Of a stretch of DNA of 64,000 nt, positions 12,488 through 24,333 are shown one piece after another. The notes below the pieces were generated by a model that saw nothing but the letters and a program-made list of their open reading frames with translations, searched no databases and was not told the origin of the DNA. Made by a program: the position numbers and the translations under genes. Where the stretch lies: contig CM066736.1 in assembly GCA_033961575.1 (NCBI GenBank), positions 87,155,352 to 87,219,351 of the forward strand, given 5' to 3'. Every line of letters starts with the position of its first letter. The first letter of the stretch is position 1. The stretch comes from Aselliscus stoliczkanus (Eukaryota; Chordata; Mammalia; Chiroptera; Hipposideridae).

Positions 12488-14127
12488 TTATATTTTATAA
12501 CCCATTAAGTACTGCAATCCTTGGAATAAAGCTTTTCCTATCCATACACTACTTTTTGAAATTTCATGAGGTGTAGCCTGGAGTTATCATCCCTAGCAAG
12601 TTTTAATACAGTTGTGTGACTATGACATGTCAATTAAGATGGTGCCTGTTTCCTCTCCCCCGTCACATACCTCTTTCCTTCCATGTCTCCAACATGTGAG
12701 CTGCCTGTGACAGTGTATTTATTAGCTTAGAGCAGAGTCAGGCAAGTCACAGCACATGAGCCATTTCCGGTGACTCTGACCTTGGTTCCAGACAACTGGA
12801 GTACATTTACTACCATAGCTATCACATTAGGAATATGTTGCTATCATTTGTTCATTCAAAAACATTCCTTGAACATACAAAATGTGCCAGGCATAAATAA
12901 GCCATGATCTTTGCCTCTAAAAAAAGCTCACAATCTAACTGAGGAATGTAAATGACTAAATCTATGCTACTAAAGGCTTGCAATATGGCTAGTCCAAAAT
13001 GACATACACTGTAAGTATCACCAGATTTCAAAGACAGTATTAAAAATAATGTGAAATATCTCAACAGTAATTTTTATATTGATTACCTATTGAAATGATA
13101 ACATTTTGGGTACAATTAATAAAATATTAAAATTAAGTTCACCTGTTTTGTTTTACCTATTTAATGTTCCTACCAGGAAATTTAAAATTACATATATGGC
13201 TTACATTATATTTCTATTGGACAACAAAGGTCTAGAGACATGAAAGAGCCTGTCACTAAGAGCAAATCGTGCAGCTATGTCCTAAGTAAGAGAAAGGAAG
13301 TACAAATCATTTAATCATTTATTAACAGTTGAATAAGTGCCTATGTGTCAAGAACTGTTTCAAGCATTTAGGAAACAAAAAGGAGTAAGATATTATCCCT
13401 CAAGGAATTCATAGTCTAATAGAAGAGACGAGATGGTGCATTTATACTTAATCCCAATAATCCTACTGCCAGGAACAAAGTGATATATTCGGGGTCTTCC
13501 TTAACTCCACAGCCATCTGGCTCTAGGTACCTAGTGCTGCATTCCCACTCGCTCCCATTTTCTGTCCTTCAGCGGTAAAGAGAGTAAGAATGTATATATC
13601 TGCTTGATACACATGACAAGAGGTGACAATTTCACATGAGACAGGAATGCTGCTAGTGTCTTCCTTAGTCACATCTCTCCTTGCGTAAGGACCATCCCAC
13701 CACAGAGTCAAAGGTATGAGGAAGATCTACCCTTCAGCATTCACACAGACACATATCCTCCACTGTAGACCAGGGTATCAGCCACCAAATATTGGTTACG
13801 TCCTAGTAACTCACAAGTACCATTAACATTTAAAGCATTATTTGAAAAAAGAACATTTTCCAAATATTTATGGGACATCTCCATGTGTAAAGTACTACAA
13901 TAAGCTCTATGAGGGAGACTAATAAAGGATAGACTTTATCGCTATCTAAAGGGCACCTGAATAGAATGTCTGCTATCCATTACTTAGATTACTGAGATAC
14001 TGACTCCCACTTTTTACAAGGCACAAATCCATCCACCTTCTCATCCCAATGAAATAGATATAAAACATTGTATAAACTGTTGGAATTCATGCACTGAAGC
14101 CCACCCCAATTAAGAACTTCTCGTTTA

Positions 14128-14484
14128 GTGGCTCTAGGAGAAGATGCTGGAGCCGCAGGACCATCGGAAGGTCCTCTCCAGAAGTAAGTTTGCTGGCAGA
14201 AGAGTGAACACGGGATACCTCAAACTAAGACAGGCATTTTACGTCATTTATTCTTAGCTGCAATATGGCGTGAAAAGTAAGCACCTTCCAAAGTTCCAGC
14301 CCATCCCACATGAGTTTTTCTTCTCCTCGATGCCAGATATCTGCAATGGAGAACTCCGCCCCCCCATGCCCCAGTGTACCTCTGCCTCTCCATTCCTACC
14401 ATGTGCTATTGTACAAAGATATTGTATTGAAAATGTTGATGTTGTTGTAATAAACATCATTCTACAAAAAAAAAAAAAAAAAAG
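14128..14484 (+). pseudogene. Processed retrocopy of an unidentified gene (3' part)
   Basis: A 357 bp insertion with all marks of retroposition: a duplication AAGAACTTCTSGTTTA at 14112-14127 and 14485-14500, AATAAA at 14449-14454, and an A tail. It begins in frame with 19 codons ending GPSEGPLQK and a TAA at 14185-14187, followed by what looks like a 3' UTR. It is probably a 5'-truncated copy of the last codons and 3' UTR of an mRNA that I do not recognise. Confidence 0.75.
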
Positions 14485-14672
14485 AAGAACTTCTGGTTTA
14501 AAGAACAGGTGATCTTGGGCCTATCAGGATATATACAAAATCGACTCACATCCCTAACCTTCCTACATCAAGCCACATGAGTGAGCACAGAAGGAAGAGT
14601 TAGGCTAGTCAAATTCATTCAGAAGTAAATGATTGTGCTAACATCAACTTCTGCTACCAACTAGTTACTTAC

Positions 14673-14765
14673 TGTGAACACAGCCCAGGAAAGGGCAGAA
14701 TGGCCTCCTCCGTGCAGAAGGAGTAGGACTGGACCCGCTGAACCACTCTTGTAAACTCGAAAAGT
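14673..14765 (-). CDS. PPME1: PPME1 coding exon 3 (oxyanion HGGG motif)
   Basis: Thirty-one codons start TFRVYKSGSAGPVLLLLHGG and end SWAVFT, in phase 0 at both ends. It contains the first hydrophobic beta strand (VLLLL) and the HGGGH segment that forms the oxyanion region of the alpha/beta-hydrolase fold. The catalytic serine, aspartate and histidine lie in exons outside the window. The 3' splice site of the upstream intron is AC (14766-14767), with a U12-like branch site TCTTTAACT at 14774-14782. The downstream donor is GTAAGT. GSAGPV replaces the GSEGPV of human PPME1. Confidence 0.96.
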
Positions 14766-15317
14766 GTATGAATAGTTAAAGATAACACATCTAAGCTTTT
14801 GTCCACTGACATTTTTGCTTAGTCATAATACGTTGATTAGACAACTCAGGCAGCACCAAGTTATATGCAAAGCTGCAGACTTTCAAACTTAAGAGACACT
14901 TAAATAGAAGTTTCTGAGACACCAAACCTCTGTTTTTGAAGCATGGACCCAGTATGATCATTTTTTTCAAAGGAGAAAAAAAAAGATTCTCTTTGTGCTA
15001 ATGAGGACATAGTCCCTGCTTTCTAAAAGCTAAAAACCGGTTCAACTCACTTGACTCATGAAACTTGCCCCTGGGTCCTTAAGAGCTATATCAGTTTCAG
15101 AAATTTAATTCTTAATCCTTTCCCCATACATTAGACAATTATAGCCAAGTAAGATATTGGTATAGACTTTCAGGTAATATTCCATGCTGTAAAAAGAACA
15201 GGTGGAGAATAAAAATGAAATAAACAACAGGAATAAAGAACATTTTAGGAACTACACAAGTCTTCTAACTTAAACGTTAGAAGTTTACTAAAGAATAAGC
15301 CATTTTGCAAAGGATAT
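14766..15317 (-). other. PPME1: PPME1 intron 2, U12-type AT-AC intron
   Basis: A 552 bp intron. Its 5' end is ATATCCTTT, a full match to the U12 AT-AC donor consensus. Its 3' end is AC, preceded by TCTTTAACT with the presumed branch adenosine (14776) about 10 nt upstream of the splice site. It lacks a GT-AG alternative that preserves the conserved reading frame. It contains no transposon that I recognise. Confidence 0.88.
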
Positions 15318-15411
15318 ATCCTTGCCAGTTTCATTCTCTACTTCTACATCTTCCATGGACTCAAAGTACTGACTCCAAGAAACAGGGGAAAAGTCTCGCT
15401 TTCTTCCAGGG
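15318..15411 (-). CDS. PPME1: PPME1 coding exon 2
   Basis: One base completes the split glycine codon from exon 1, then 31 codons read PGRKRDFSPVSWSQYFESME and on to ENETGKD. The human protein has PVPWS where this has PVSWS. The upstream acceptor is a normal AG. The downstream end is unusual: no GT or GC donor gives the conserved TGKD-TFRV junction, but ATATCCTTT at 15309-15317 follows GAT directly and is the consensus 5' splice site of U12-type AT-AC introns. The exon therefore ends in phase 0 at 15318. This segment precedes the hydrolase fold and is acidic. Confidence 0.96.
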
Positions 15412-15939
15412 CTAAGGAAATAAAAGAAAGAAATTTCAAGTGAAAAAGTTATCCATAAAAAGATAAAATCTTGACAAACAAATGCTAAATGTAAATCTGA
15501 AATGAAAATAGCAAGGGTATTTTCTCTTAAAGATATGAAAAGTTTTTATACACAAAGTATCCCATTAAAAATGTGTTTCTAAAAGTTCAAACATAGATTT
15601 AAGAGTAAGAAAATTTAAAATTTTAGGAAATTCATTAGCAAATTTTAATCACAAATATATTCCAATGTATATACACACACCACAAAATCTGCTAGCTCTC
15701 TCTTCTTGTTCTTGGCTTTAGGCTCATTCCTATCCTCTCAACCCACTTGAGTATCATTCCTGCTACACTCATATTTGGTCACTATTGTTTCTTTATACCT
15801 TTAATTGTTCACATTATTTCACATTTGTCATTTTCTAACCAATAAATATACAACCTACATAGAAAGCAAATTGCCAATATTCATACCTTGAATTTTTAGA
15901 AATTTATTCAAATATATGGTCACACAGAAGTGAAATGAC

Positions 15940-16312
15940 TTGTCTATTCAATGCAGCATCGTTTGTAACAGAGAAAAATTGGAAACCTAAATATCCATCA
16001 ACAGGTGAATGATTAAAACAAATTGTGGTACATAGAGAACTAATATTTAGTTGTAAAAAGAAGGAAACATTTATATGCTGATAAAATGTTTTATATATGG
16101 ATAATATACACTGTTAAGTAAACAAATGATGCACATACCACCATTTGGGTAAAAATGGGAAATATGTATAAATATAATTGCTTATATATGTTTAGAATAT
16201 CTCTGAAAGAATACTGATATAACATTCATGGTATCCTGGGAGATGAGAGGGACAATTTTCAATGTATATCCCTTTCTAATCTTTTGATTTCTGAACCATG
16301 TATTAAAAAAGA
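15940..16312 (+). mobile_element. L1 3' UTR relic
   Basis: L1M-type sequence: AACCTAAATATCCATCAACA, the GAATGATTAAAACAAATTGT section, and the following 3' UTR. Confidence 0.65.
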
Positions 16313-16317
16313 CTTTA

Positions 16318-16735
16318 GGGCCGGCCGAGTAGAGCGTTGGTTAAGAGCTGGCTTGGGACGCCACCAGCCCCGGTTCGGATCCCACATATGAGAGCCAGTG
16401 ACACTGCCCTATACAGCTAAGATGGTGAACAACAGCTCCACTTGGAGCTGGGCTGCGTGAGTCCCGGCGACGGTGTAGGCTGCAGCCCCTGCTACAGTGG
16501 ACTGCCATAGGCTACAGTGAGTGGCCGGCAGCCAGCGTGAGCTGTCAATAGCTGCTGTGAGCGGCCGTCCAAAGGCTGGCGACAAATCTGCCTCATCCGA
16601 GAAGAGTGCAATGACAATACCAACATGGGCCAGTGAAGCAACACCCTCCGCAACTAGACTGAAGAACAAGAGGACAGCAACTTGTCTGTTCCCTTCCCCA
16701 ATTCTCCAATAAAAATCTTAAAAAAAAAAAAAAAA
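16318..16735 (+). mobile_element. Family B composite SINE
   Basis: tRNA-like head with AGAGCTGG and CGGATCCC, then the palindromic CAGCTCCACTTGGAGCTG, the GC-rich core and the tail CAACTAGACTGAAGAACAAG to AATAAAAATC plus A run. The flanks share AAAAAAGACT. Confidence 0.92.
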
Positions 16736-17727
16736 AGACTACTTTAAAACAAAAATAACCAATAAATGTCTGTTTACAGCCTACGTCTTCAACCTTAAAT
16801 GGGACACAAGAAAGAAATCCTGAGTCTTCCCTTATTTCCACACTTATTCTTCCCAGTTATAGAAGAAATTCAGAAATATTACCTCCTGCCAGACACCTTG
16901 CTGTGTTTGCCATGGAGCTGAACGGAGAATATGTATAAAGTATTACACAGAGACCCCCTTAAAGACTTAAGTAAATACGAAAGCACTCTTGGTTGACTAT
17001 AATACTGGAAAGAATTATAATTATAAGTAGTTGGGCAGTCAGGTACGTATTCTTTCAACAGTGGAGCATTTATTGAATATCTACTCTCTTGTAAGCATTG
17101 AGACAGATTAGTAGTTCTCAATCCATGTAGTAATAAAATCACCTGGGGAACTTTAAAAAATACTGATGCTTGGGTCTCACTTCCAGAAATTGATTTAAAT
17201 GGTTTGAGGTGTGGCCTAGGGACTATGTTTTAGTTTCCCAAGTTGAGAAAGAGGTGCTAGGAATACAAAGGTGGAGTATATGATTTGGAATAAGAGAGGC
17301 GTTCAAACTCCTCATAGTCCCTACTATTTCCCCGTAATTCCCTACAAACCCCTAATAACAGGGGGTTGGGAAAATTCAGATTATTAAACTCCTGCCTTGG
17401 GTTGTAGTGATTGAATAAAATATTTTAAAACAATCTAATCCATCTGGCATTTGGTAGTTGCTCAGTACATGAGTAATTCTATCTTGTGATAGAAAACTGC
17501 CCCTGTGGAAGTAAACTACAACATCCGTCTAGACCTTTTTTTTTTTCCTGCTTGCACCTGAATTCCTACTAGAAAACTAAAAGCAGAATTCTTAATCCTA
17601 TCTACTCATCAGTCACTCACAAATCCACCTATGCATATACTAATTTCAAGTATAATAACCAACCACAACATGGCAAGACAGACATGTTATAATGGATTCC
17701 ATGAGTCTATTATGTGAATTGAGTTTT

Positions 17728-17998
17728 TTTGTTTTTTTTTTAGCTGAGCCATCCTGCCACCTGTTGGCAGTTCAACAGCAACTCAGCTCGGGCTGGCATC
17801 AAACTGCCGTTGCTCAGAGCTCAGCTCGCACTCTTGAGCGAGCTCTTAACCAACTGAGCCGATAGGCCGGCCCTAAACAGACATTTTTTTTTTTTTTTTT
17901 TTTGAGGGCAGTGTCACTGGTCCTCATATGTGGGACCCGAACCGGGGCCACTGGCTTCCCAAGCCAGCGCTTAACCACCGCACCACTTGGCCGGCCCA
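17728..17998 (-). mobile_element. Tandem A-D SINE insertion
   Basis: Two SINEs in the same orientation, family A (17885-17997) and family D (17738-17876), are jointly bounded by one duplication GTGAATTGAGTTTT at 17714-17727 and 17999-18012. About 9 bp lie between them. Confidence 0.85.
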
Positions 17999-18034
17999 GT
18001 GAATTGAGTTTTGATGTCTAGACCTAGGTTATCA

Positions 18035-18300
18035 TCATAGTAAAAGTATCTAACTAACATTTTACTGTACACAACAGTGAGTCATTGTTCCAAATAATTT
18101 ACAGCTCATTTACATGATTCCTTTTAATCCTCACAAAACTTGGAGTTATTTTTATCCCCACTTCACAGACAAAAAAGATTCAGAGATATAAAGGAACTTG
18201 CCCAAGGTTATACAACTACTAAGTGGCAGTAAGAGGATTCAAATCCAGTTCCATCACGCTCCAAAGCCTCTGCTCTTTACTCCAATGCTATATTAATAAT
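18035..18300 (-). repeat. MIR relic, near full length
   Basis: Antisense MIR: TTTAATCCTCACAAAACTTG, CCCCACTTCACAGAC, AACTTGCCCAAGGTTATACA and AAGTGGCAG in order. Confidence 0.85.
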
Positions 18301-19614
18301 TCTCAGAGTCCTTTTTTCTCTCTCACTCTCTCATTTATGCTTCTGAAAAGTAATAAGGCTTTAGAGTGTATTATCAGAGGTTTCCTTTTCAGAGTCTAAA
18401 TACGACTAACTTTATCAAGGCCATAGAAACTTTTCAAGTTGGCTAGGAACCAGTTAAAGAAAAATTACTTCCTATAAATTGAAATTATTCTTAGAATACC
18501 CTCCACCTCTAATTTCCTATATTAAAATAAAAGTTCCAGGACTTAACCAACTTATACCAACATATGAGTAATTTTCATTTGGTAAAAAACCAACAATCGC
18601 ACTCCAAAGAGTGCTACTACTCCCAGAAATTCTGGCCTTCTTCTAACATCTTCATATGAACACATAATTGTTTATATACACTCTACAACTTCAGATAATT
18701 TTGCAACCAATGTTAGACATGAAGTAGACAGCAAGGACCTTACATTAATCTTTATATACTAGTGAGACAATGCCTCTGTTCTAAAGAAGCTAATGTCAAA
18801 TACGTAAATATCTAACATAATATACAGAGTTAAATAACCTAAGAGACACTGCGGAAGGGCTGTGAATGTTCAAAGGAAGACAGATTACTTTCAGCTTAGA
18901 AAATACAGAGAGGATTCAAGAAAAAAAGACATTTAAGCTAGGTGTTGAAGGACAGACAGAATTTGAACTGACGTAAATAGGGAGGGATAAAGAAGACATT
19001 TCAGGCAGAGAAAAGGGCACACACAAATAAGGAGCCAGTATGGTGCCTGTCATAGTGGGCACTGACAAAAAAAAATTAGGTGGTCAGAGAAGGCACCTTG
19101 CAGCAAAGACCTGAAGAAAAGGAGGGATCAAGCCATGAATGTATCTAGAAGATAGGTGTATACCTTCCCTTAATCCCTGTTTCCATCGTGCTGCTTTACC
19201 TTTGCCCTCGCAGGCCTACTGTCTCTGAATCCAGAGCCACTCTGGTTCAGTTCCTCCAGCAGTTAACCTGTCTCCGGTCACACAGAGGGAAGGGAGAAGA
19301 TCTGGGAGTCCACGGGTACTTTACACAGATTTCCAGTCTTCCTGTGTTTAGCCCTCTTTCAGAGGTACTTATTAGCAACTACAATTCCTGAGCCTTTACC
19401 AAGTTGTCATATGGATTAGCTTACACTTTCATTCTCCTTCTGGCAGTAGTTTTCAGTTTGTTCTTCTCTGTTAATGAGTTACCAATCTTCATCTTGCTAT
19501 CTTACTAAATCTTGTTGGTATCTTATCTTCCCTCCTCTTCTTTGTCCTTTGGTTTTATTTCTTTTTCCAAAGTACTATAATTTAATGGGGCTTGGAGAGA
19601 GAATGCAGATAAAA

Positions 19615-19750
19615 CACATGAATTAATTTAATTTCCACTACAACTCTCTGGGGTAGCAGCTACTGTTAGCTACTATACTAAAGCCAAAGTTAAATGACTC
19701 ATCCAAGACCACATAAAGTAGGTGGGCTACAATCTCATTCTCAGGGTCCC
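19615..19750 (-). repeat. MIR relic
   Basis: Antisense MIR fragment (CCACTACAACTCTCTGGGGTAG and the following 110 bp). Confidence 0.6.
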
Positions 19751-21789
19751 TTCTTTTATCAGTTTTCAATACTACCCTCAAAATAATACTAGGTTCTCCA
19801 TTTCTGGCAATCACCAAAGCTAGCACTGAGCACCCACAGAGCCCCAGGAAGAGGTGCAACAGGACTGGTTCCTGCTGTAACAAGGATGATCGGTAGAGGG
19901 TTCTTGTGGCAAGTATGGGCACCCTAAAGAAGAAGAAGAAAGTCAAGGTCTACAACTGTAGTGACAGTGATGGGAAGGAGCAGGAACATGGAAAGAGAAG
20001 GAAGAATCAAAGACAATTCTCAAGTTTCTCTGATGCCATTCATGGAGAGAACAGAGGAGGTTTATCAAAAGATTTCTAACTTACTAAATACTGATTTACC
20101 ATGTGTTTGAAAATCATAGATCCTATTTCTATTACTTTTCTGTGTTGGCCATTGGTGAGAATGTTAATTGTTACTTGGGCATCACTGAATCCAAAAATGT
20201 AAATAGTAACATTTCACATAATCTCCTGCATTAGACAGGATACCTGTGGCTCAATATATGATGTGATTTCAAGCTAATGAATGAAACCTTACCTCACTTA
20301 AAAAAAACTATCAGATAAAATACTTAATCCGTGGGAACTTCCAACCTGCTGAGTTAGATCACACAAAAATATACCTTGCTTTGAAAGAATGGATGAAGAC
20401 AGACTGCTGCAGCACAGAAGGAACTGTAATCTTATACCTCTGATAATAAAGAATCCTGCTTTACTTAAGGCAGAAAAATTTCTAAATTTTTTTTCCACCA
20501 CTCATCCAACCTAAGAACAACGTAACTAATAACTTCTTTTTCCAAAATCCTAACAGTAAAGAGAAAAAAGAATGTAATGACAATTTTACTAAAGTGATCT
20601 GGTCTCAAACACAACCAGAGACATCAGCAAGAAAGCAGGGAAAATAAAAGGCTTTTGAATGTTTTGCAGGAGCTAATTGTAGCTGTTCACTCTCATAATC
20701 AATGTGTGTAGCCGGACTCAACGATCAGAACTTATGTAAGCAACTATTCTACCATTCCTGTCAGTACCATGACAGAAGAAAGCAAGCAGGTTTGGGGTCA
20801 GAGTTTAAAAGCCAATAAAGTCCATACAGAAGACTCTCATGAAGTATATTTCAGAACCCATAACCCCCTCCCAGACTCACATGAATGACATGATGATCTA
20901 GAATAAAAGATGTATTTTATAAGCCAACAGCAAATATCTTTAGAATAATTATTTTAGAGCCTCTTTCTAGTCACAATTTGCTTATAAAAGCAGCTAATTT
21001 AATTCCAATTTAATTAAAGAGACATTTAAGTATGCCCTGTATGGCAGGCTCTGTGCTATATATACTTCCTGAGTACTTAGGGCAATCAGCAGGCCAGAAG
21101 CTCCCATCAATGAAAACCCCTTAGTTTCTGCCCTCGAAGAGCTCATGCCTGGGCGGGGAATACGTAAGTAAACCTTCACTGTACACTGCAGCTATGACAG
21201 AAACAAGCCTGCATACCATGAGAGCTCAGAGATGAGATATCCAGTCTTACTTGGGGCACTTACAGTAATAAAATCAGGCCCGAAAAAGATTCATGAAGAT
21301 TATAGCTGGAGATTTTGTTAAATCAAATGTTATAAAACTTTGAAGTGCTGTCCTTGTTAAACAATGACCTAAATAGAGAAGAGGCAAAAATACAAATCCT
21401 CTAATTACCAATATAAGATTACAATTTCCCAATATTCAGTGGAAAAAATGTTAGTATAGACATTTTCTAACTTAAATATGGGTTTATATTCTAAAGGTTT
21501 GTAAAGTAAGTTGTTGGGAGAACTGAAGCACATTTCCCCTGACTAACGGTATTATGAAATATTGGTAGATTCTTTGGGTAGCTCCACCTCCAAGCCTACT
21601 TAGCCATAATATGATAAAATGCTGTTTGTGATGAAACTGAACTAATAATAATGATGTAGTTTGGGTGATTAACATAAAAAACTGATTTTGAAGTAATTTT
21701 AATGTATCTTGAACCATGATTCTTATGCTTAAGGGAAAGTTGGTTTAATTAAAGGGATGAGAAGGATTCAGTGAAACAAACCAGACAAG

Positions 21790-21865
21790 CATCTATCTGT
21801 GCTAGGCATTTTACAAGCATTACCTAAATTTAATCCTCACAACAACCAGAGCTATATTTTCTTAA
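21790..21865 (-). repeat. MIR relic
   Basis: GTGCTAGGCATTTTACAAGC then TTTAATCCTCACAACAACC. Confidence 0.65.
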
Positions 21866-22505
21866 TAGAATAAAGATAAAGGGATATAAATATGGAGTTA
21901 TAGAAGGATATAAACAAGGCACATATTGATTTTGCATACTGCCAATAATCAGTTTTAAAATCTCACTTCTATATTCAACAAGTCTATGGTTCTTCCCTCC
22001 CATTTACTGCCCTACTAAATTCAGGGTGGACAATTCTAAAGTACTGAAAAAATGTCACGTGTCCACTGTTTATTGAGAGCCTCTGTGCTGGCCACTTTGG
22101 GACAAGTAAATAAAACACAAAAAGAGTTTACAATTAAATTAGGGAAGACTACACAAGTAGATCACAATCTAGTTGTAAGCAGAATAGATGAAACATTGTA
22201 TCTACAAGGCACCATCAATTGTAAGGTGAACCATAATTTTATGTACCACTAAGAAAAAGAGCTGCCAATTTATGACACACTTTTATCACTTAGAATTCAT
22301 TTTATATTTCTTGAAAGAGCTCTTTTATACTTACGTTGATTCATATCACTTATAGGTGCATACAAAAAGGAAAATGAGAGCACAATAAAATACTCAAGGT
22401 ATTCCTAGCTAATTTCTTCATACTATGAATCACTCTTGACTAATACAGTGCTCTGTGTCTCACAAGAACATTGGTAATGGAGTGTTTCTTAAAACTAAAC
22501 ACCAG

Positions 22506-22931
22506 GGCTGGCCGAGTGGCGCATTGGTTAAGAACTGGCTTGGGATGCCAGCGGCCCCAGTTCGGATCCCACCTATGAGGGCCAGTGAACAACAGCTCCA
22601 CCTGGAGCTGGGCTGTGCGAGTCCCGGCGACGGTGTAGGCTGCAGTCCCTGCTGCAGTGGGCTGCCGTAGGCTACAGTGAGTGGCCGGCAGCCACCGTGA
22701 GCAGCCGGCAGCCACTGTGAGCTGCCAATAACCGCAGTGAGTGGCCGTCCAGAGGCTGGAGACTGATCTGCCTCATCCAGGAAGAGTGCAATGACAATTC
22801 CCAAACCAGTGAAGCAACGCCCTCCGCAACTAGACTGAAGAGCAAAAGGACAGCAACTTGTCTGTTCCCCTTCCCCGATTTCCCAACGCTGTTCCCCTCC
22901 CCCAATTCCCAATAAAATCTTTAAAACAAAA
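22506..22931 (+). mobile_element. Family B composite SINE
   Basis: Complete copy flanked by AAAACTAAAYACCAG (22491-22505, 22932-22946). The core carries two adjacent GGCCGGCAGCC units; the tail ends AATAAAATC. Confidence 0.93.
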
Positions 22932-23460
22932 AAAACTAAATACCAGCTAGTAGGCCAACTTTTACTAGACTTGTACCATTACATAGAAAGCTATCTCTTA
23001 CTTTTGATTCTCACCCACCCCTCCTCACAACCATTCAGTTCTCACTGGTTAAAAGTGCTCCACTTTTGTCTCCAGCATTTTCTTCCAAGCTACCAACACC
23101 TACTTTGCACATTTTGATGCTGGTTTTGGTGTTCACTCATGCATTGGCAATGAGAAACAAGTTACCTGACCAACAGCAATTGTTAAGACACTATTATTTT
23201 AAATATGCAAAGAAATGTATCTTAAAATTTATGAAATATATAGTAAATAAGTTTCCATTATGCAGGTTTACAATCTAAATAATGATTACTCACACACACA
23301 CACGATGCCAAGAAAATGTATACACATTTTAAGAGAGGAAAAAACTGTATTAATTGTAATACTCAATATATACCAATAATAAAAGATGAATACAAGTCAC
23401 ATCTGACTTCTGCAATTACAGGAGATGCTCAAAGTGGTTATCATCGGCCTCCAGACACTT

Positions 23461-23567
23461 TTTTTTTTTTTTTGAGGGCAGTGTCACTGGCCCTCATATG
23501 TGGGACCCGAACTGGAGCTGCTGGCATCCCAAGACAGCACTTTAACCACTGCACCACTCGGCCGGCC
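23461..23567 (-). mobile_element. Family A SINE
   Basis: Antisense copy flanked by CCAGACAYTT. Confidence 0.9.
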
Positions 23568-23873
23568 CCAGACATTTCTGATTAAGGCAAACTATTGCTT
23601 GGGCATAGATAACATCTCTTAAAAAGTGTACACATTTTTTGGCACCTCCCGGTATATGTGTGTATAGTCTCTTTCCCCTCAAAAACAACTCTTTGAGGCT
23701 AGTATTATCCACCTTTTTAAGAAAATATGAGGCTAGTATTACCCACATTTTAACAAAATAAAGTCAAGCTTGCATCAGTTAAGCGGTATAGCCAGGAAGG
23801 AAATCCTAGTTTGTTGATTTACTATATTCTTTCTACAACAAGACAGTAAAGTACAGGATAGTATTGATATGGA

Positions 23874-24200
23874 GTTGGCAAACTATGGTCTATGGGCAAA
23901 TCTAGCTACCGCCTGTTTTTGTATGGCTCATAAACTGAGATTCGTCTTTACATTTTTAAAAGGTTGCGGGGGAAACAAAGACAATAATATTTAAAGACAA
24001 GAAAATTACGTGAAATTCAAATTTCAGTGTCCACAAAAAAAGTGTTGTTGAAACACAATCACATTCATTTACATATTGTCTATGGCTGCTTTCACCCTAC
24101 AACTACAGAGTTGATTAGTTGCTACAGAAACTGTATGGTCTGCAATGCATAAAATACTTACTATCTGGCCCTTTACAGGGAACGTTTGTCAAGCCCTCAC
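23874..24200 (+). mobile_element. MER5-like hAT relic
   Basis: Ends GTTGGCAAACTATGGTC and GTTTGTCAAGCCC are imperfect inverted repeats. Interior ACATATTGTCTATGGCTGCT and ACTATCTGGCCCTTTACA match MER5-type elements. Confidence 0.8.
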
Positions 24201-24280
24201 ATAAATAATAGGTGCTACAAAAGGACAGAAAATAGGAGCGAGTGCAAGCTGAATGGCCAGGAAAAGCTTCAGGATCTCAT

Positions 24281-24281
24281 T

Positions 24282-24331
<50 letters not shown>
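24281..24331. repeat. (TTTA)n microsatellite
   Basis: About 13 units, forming the terminal tail of the family B insertion. Confidence 0.95.

Positions 24332-24333
<2 letters not shown>

Larger units (their letters stand above)
3456..14672 (-). other. PPME1: PPME1 intron 3
   Basis: An 11.2 kb GT-AG intron. It contains a 2.2 kb antisense L1 fragment with a mariner MITE and a tRNA-like SINE inside it, two other family A SINEs plus a 3'-extended one, a long TA repeat, MIR/L2 relics and a processed retrocopy near its 5' end. I see no hidden exon. Confidence 0.85.

Noticed and set aside
15318..15330. A GC-AG donor (GCAAGG) at the end of PPME1 exon 2
   Set aside because: It would require the next exon to begin with GGAAGGAT-like sequence after an AG; none is present, whereas ATATCCTTT and the AC end join the conserved frame exactly.
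16409..16669. A viral or bacterial mobile system hidden among the repeats
   Set aside because: No integrase, polymerase, CRISPR or operon-like structure was seen; everything fits mammalian introns and retroposons.
22460..22912. A 150-residue antisense ORF across a family B SINE, with similar ORFs in other copies
   Set aside because: The ORFs arise because the GC-rich core has few stops in that frame. They differ in length and frame between copies, and there is no sign of protein-level selection.
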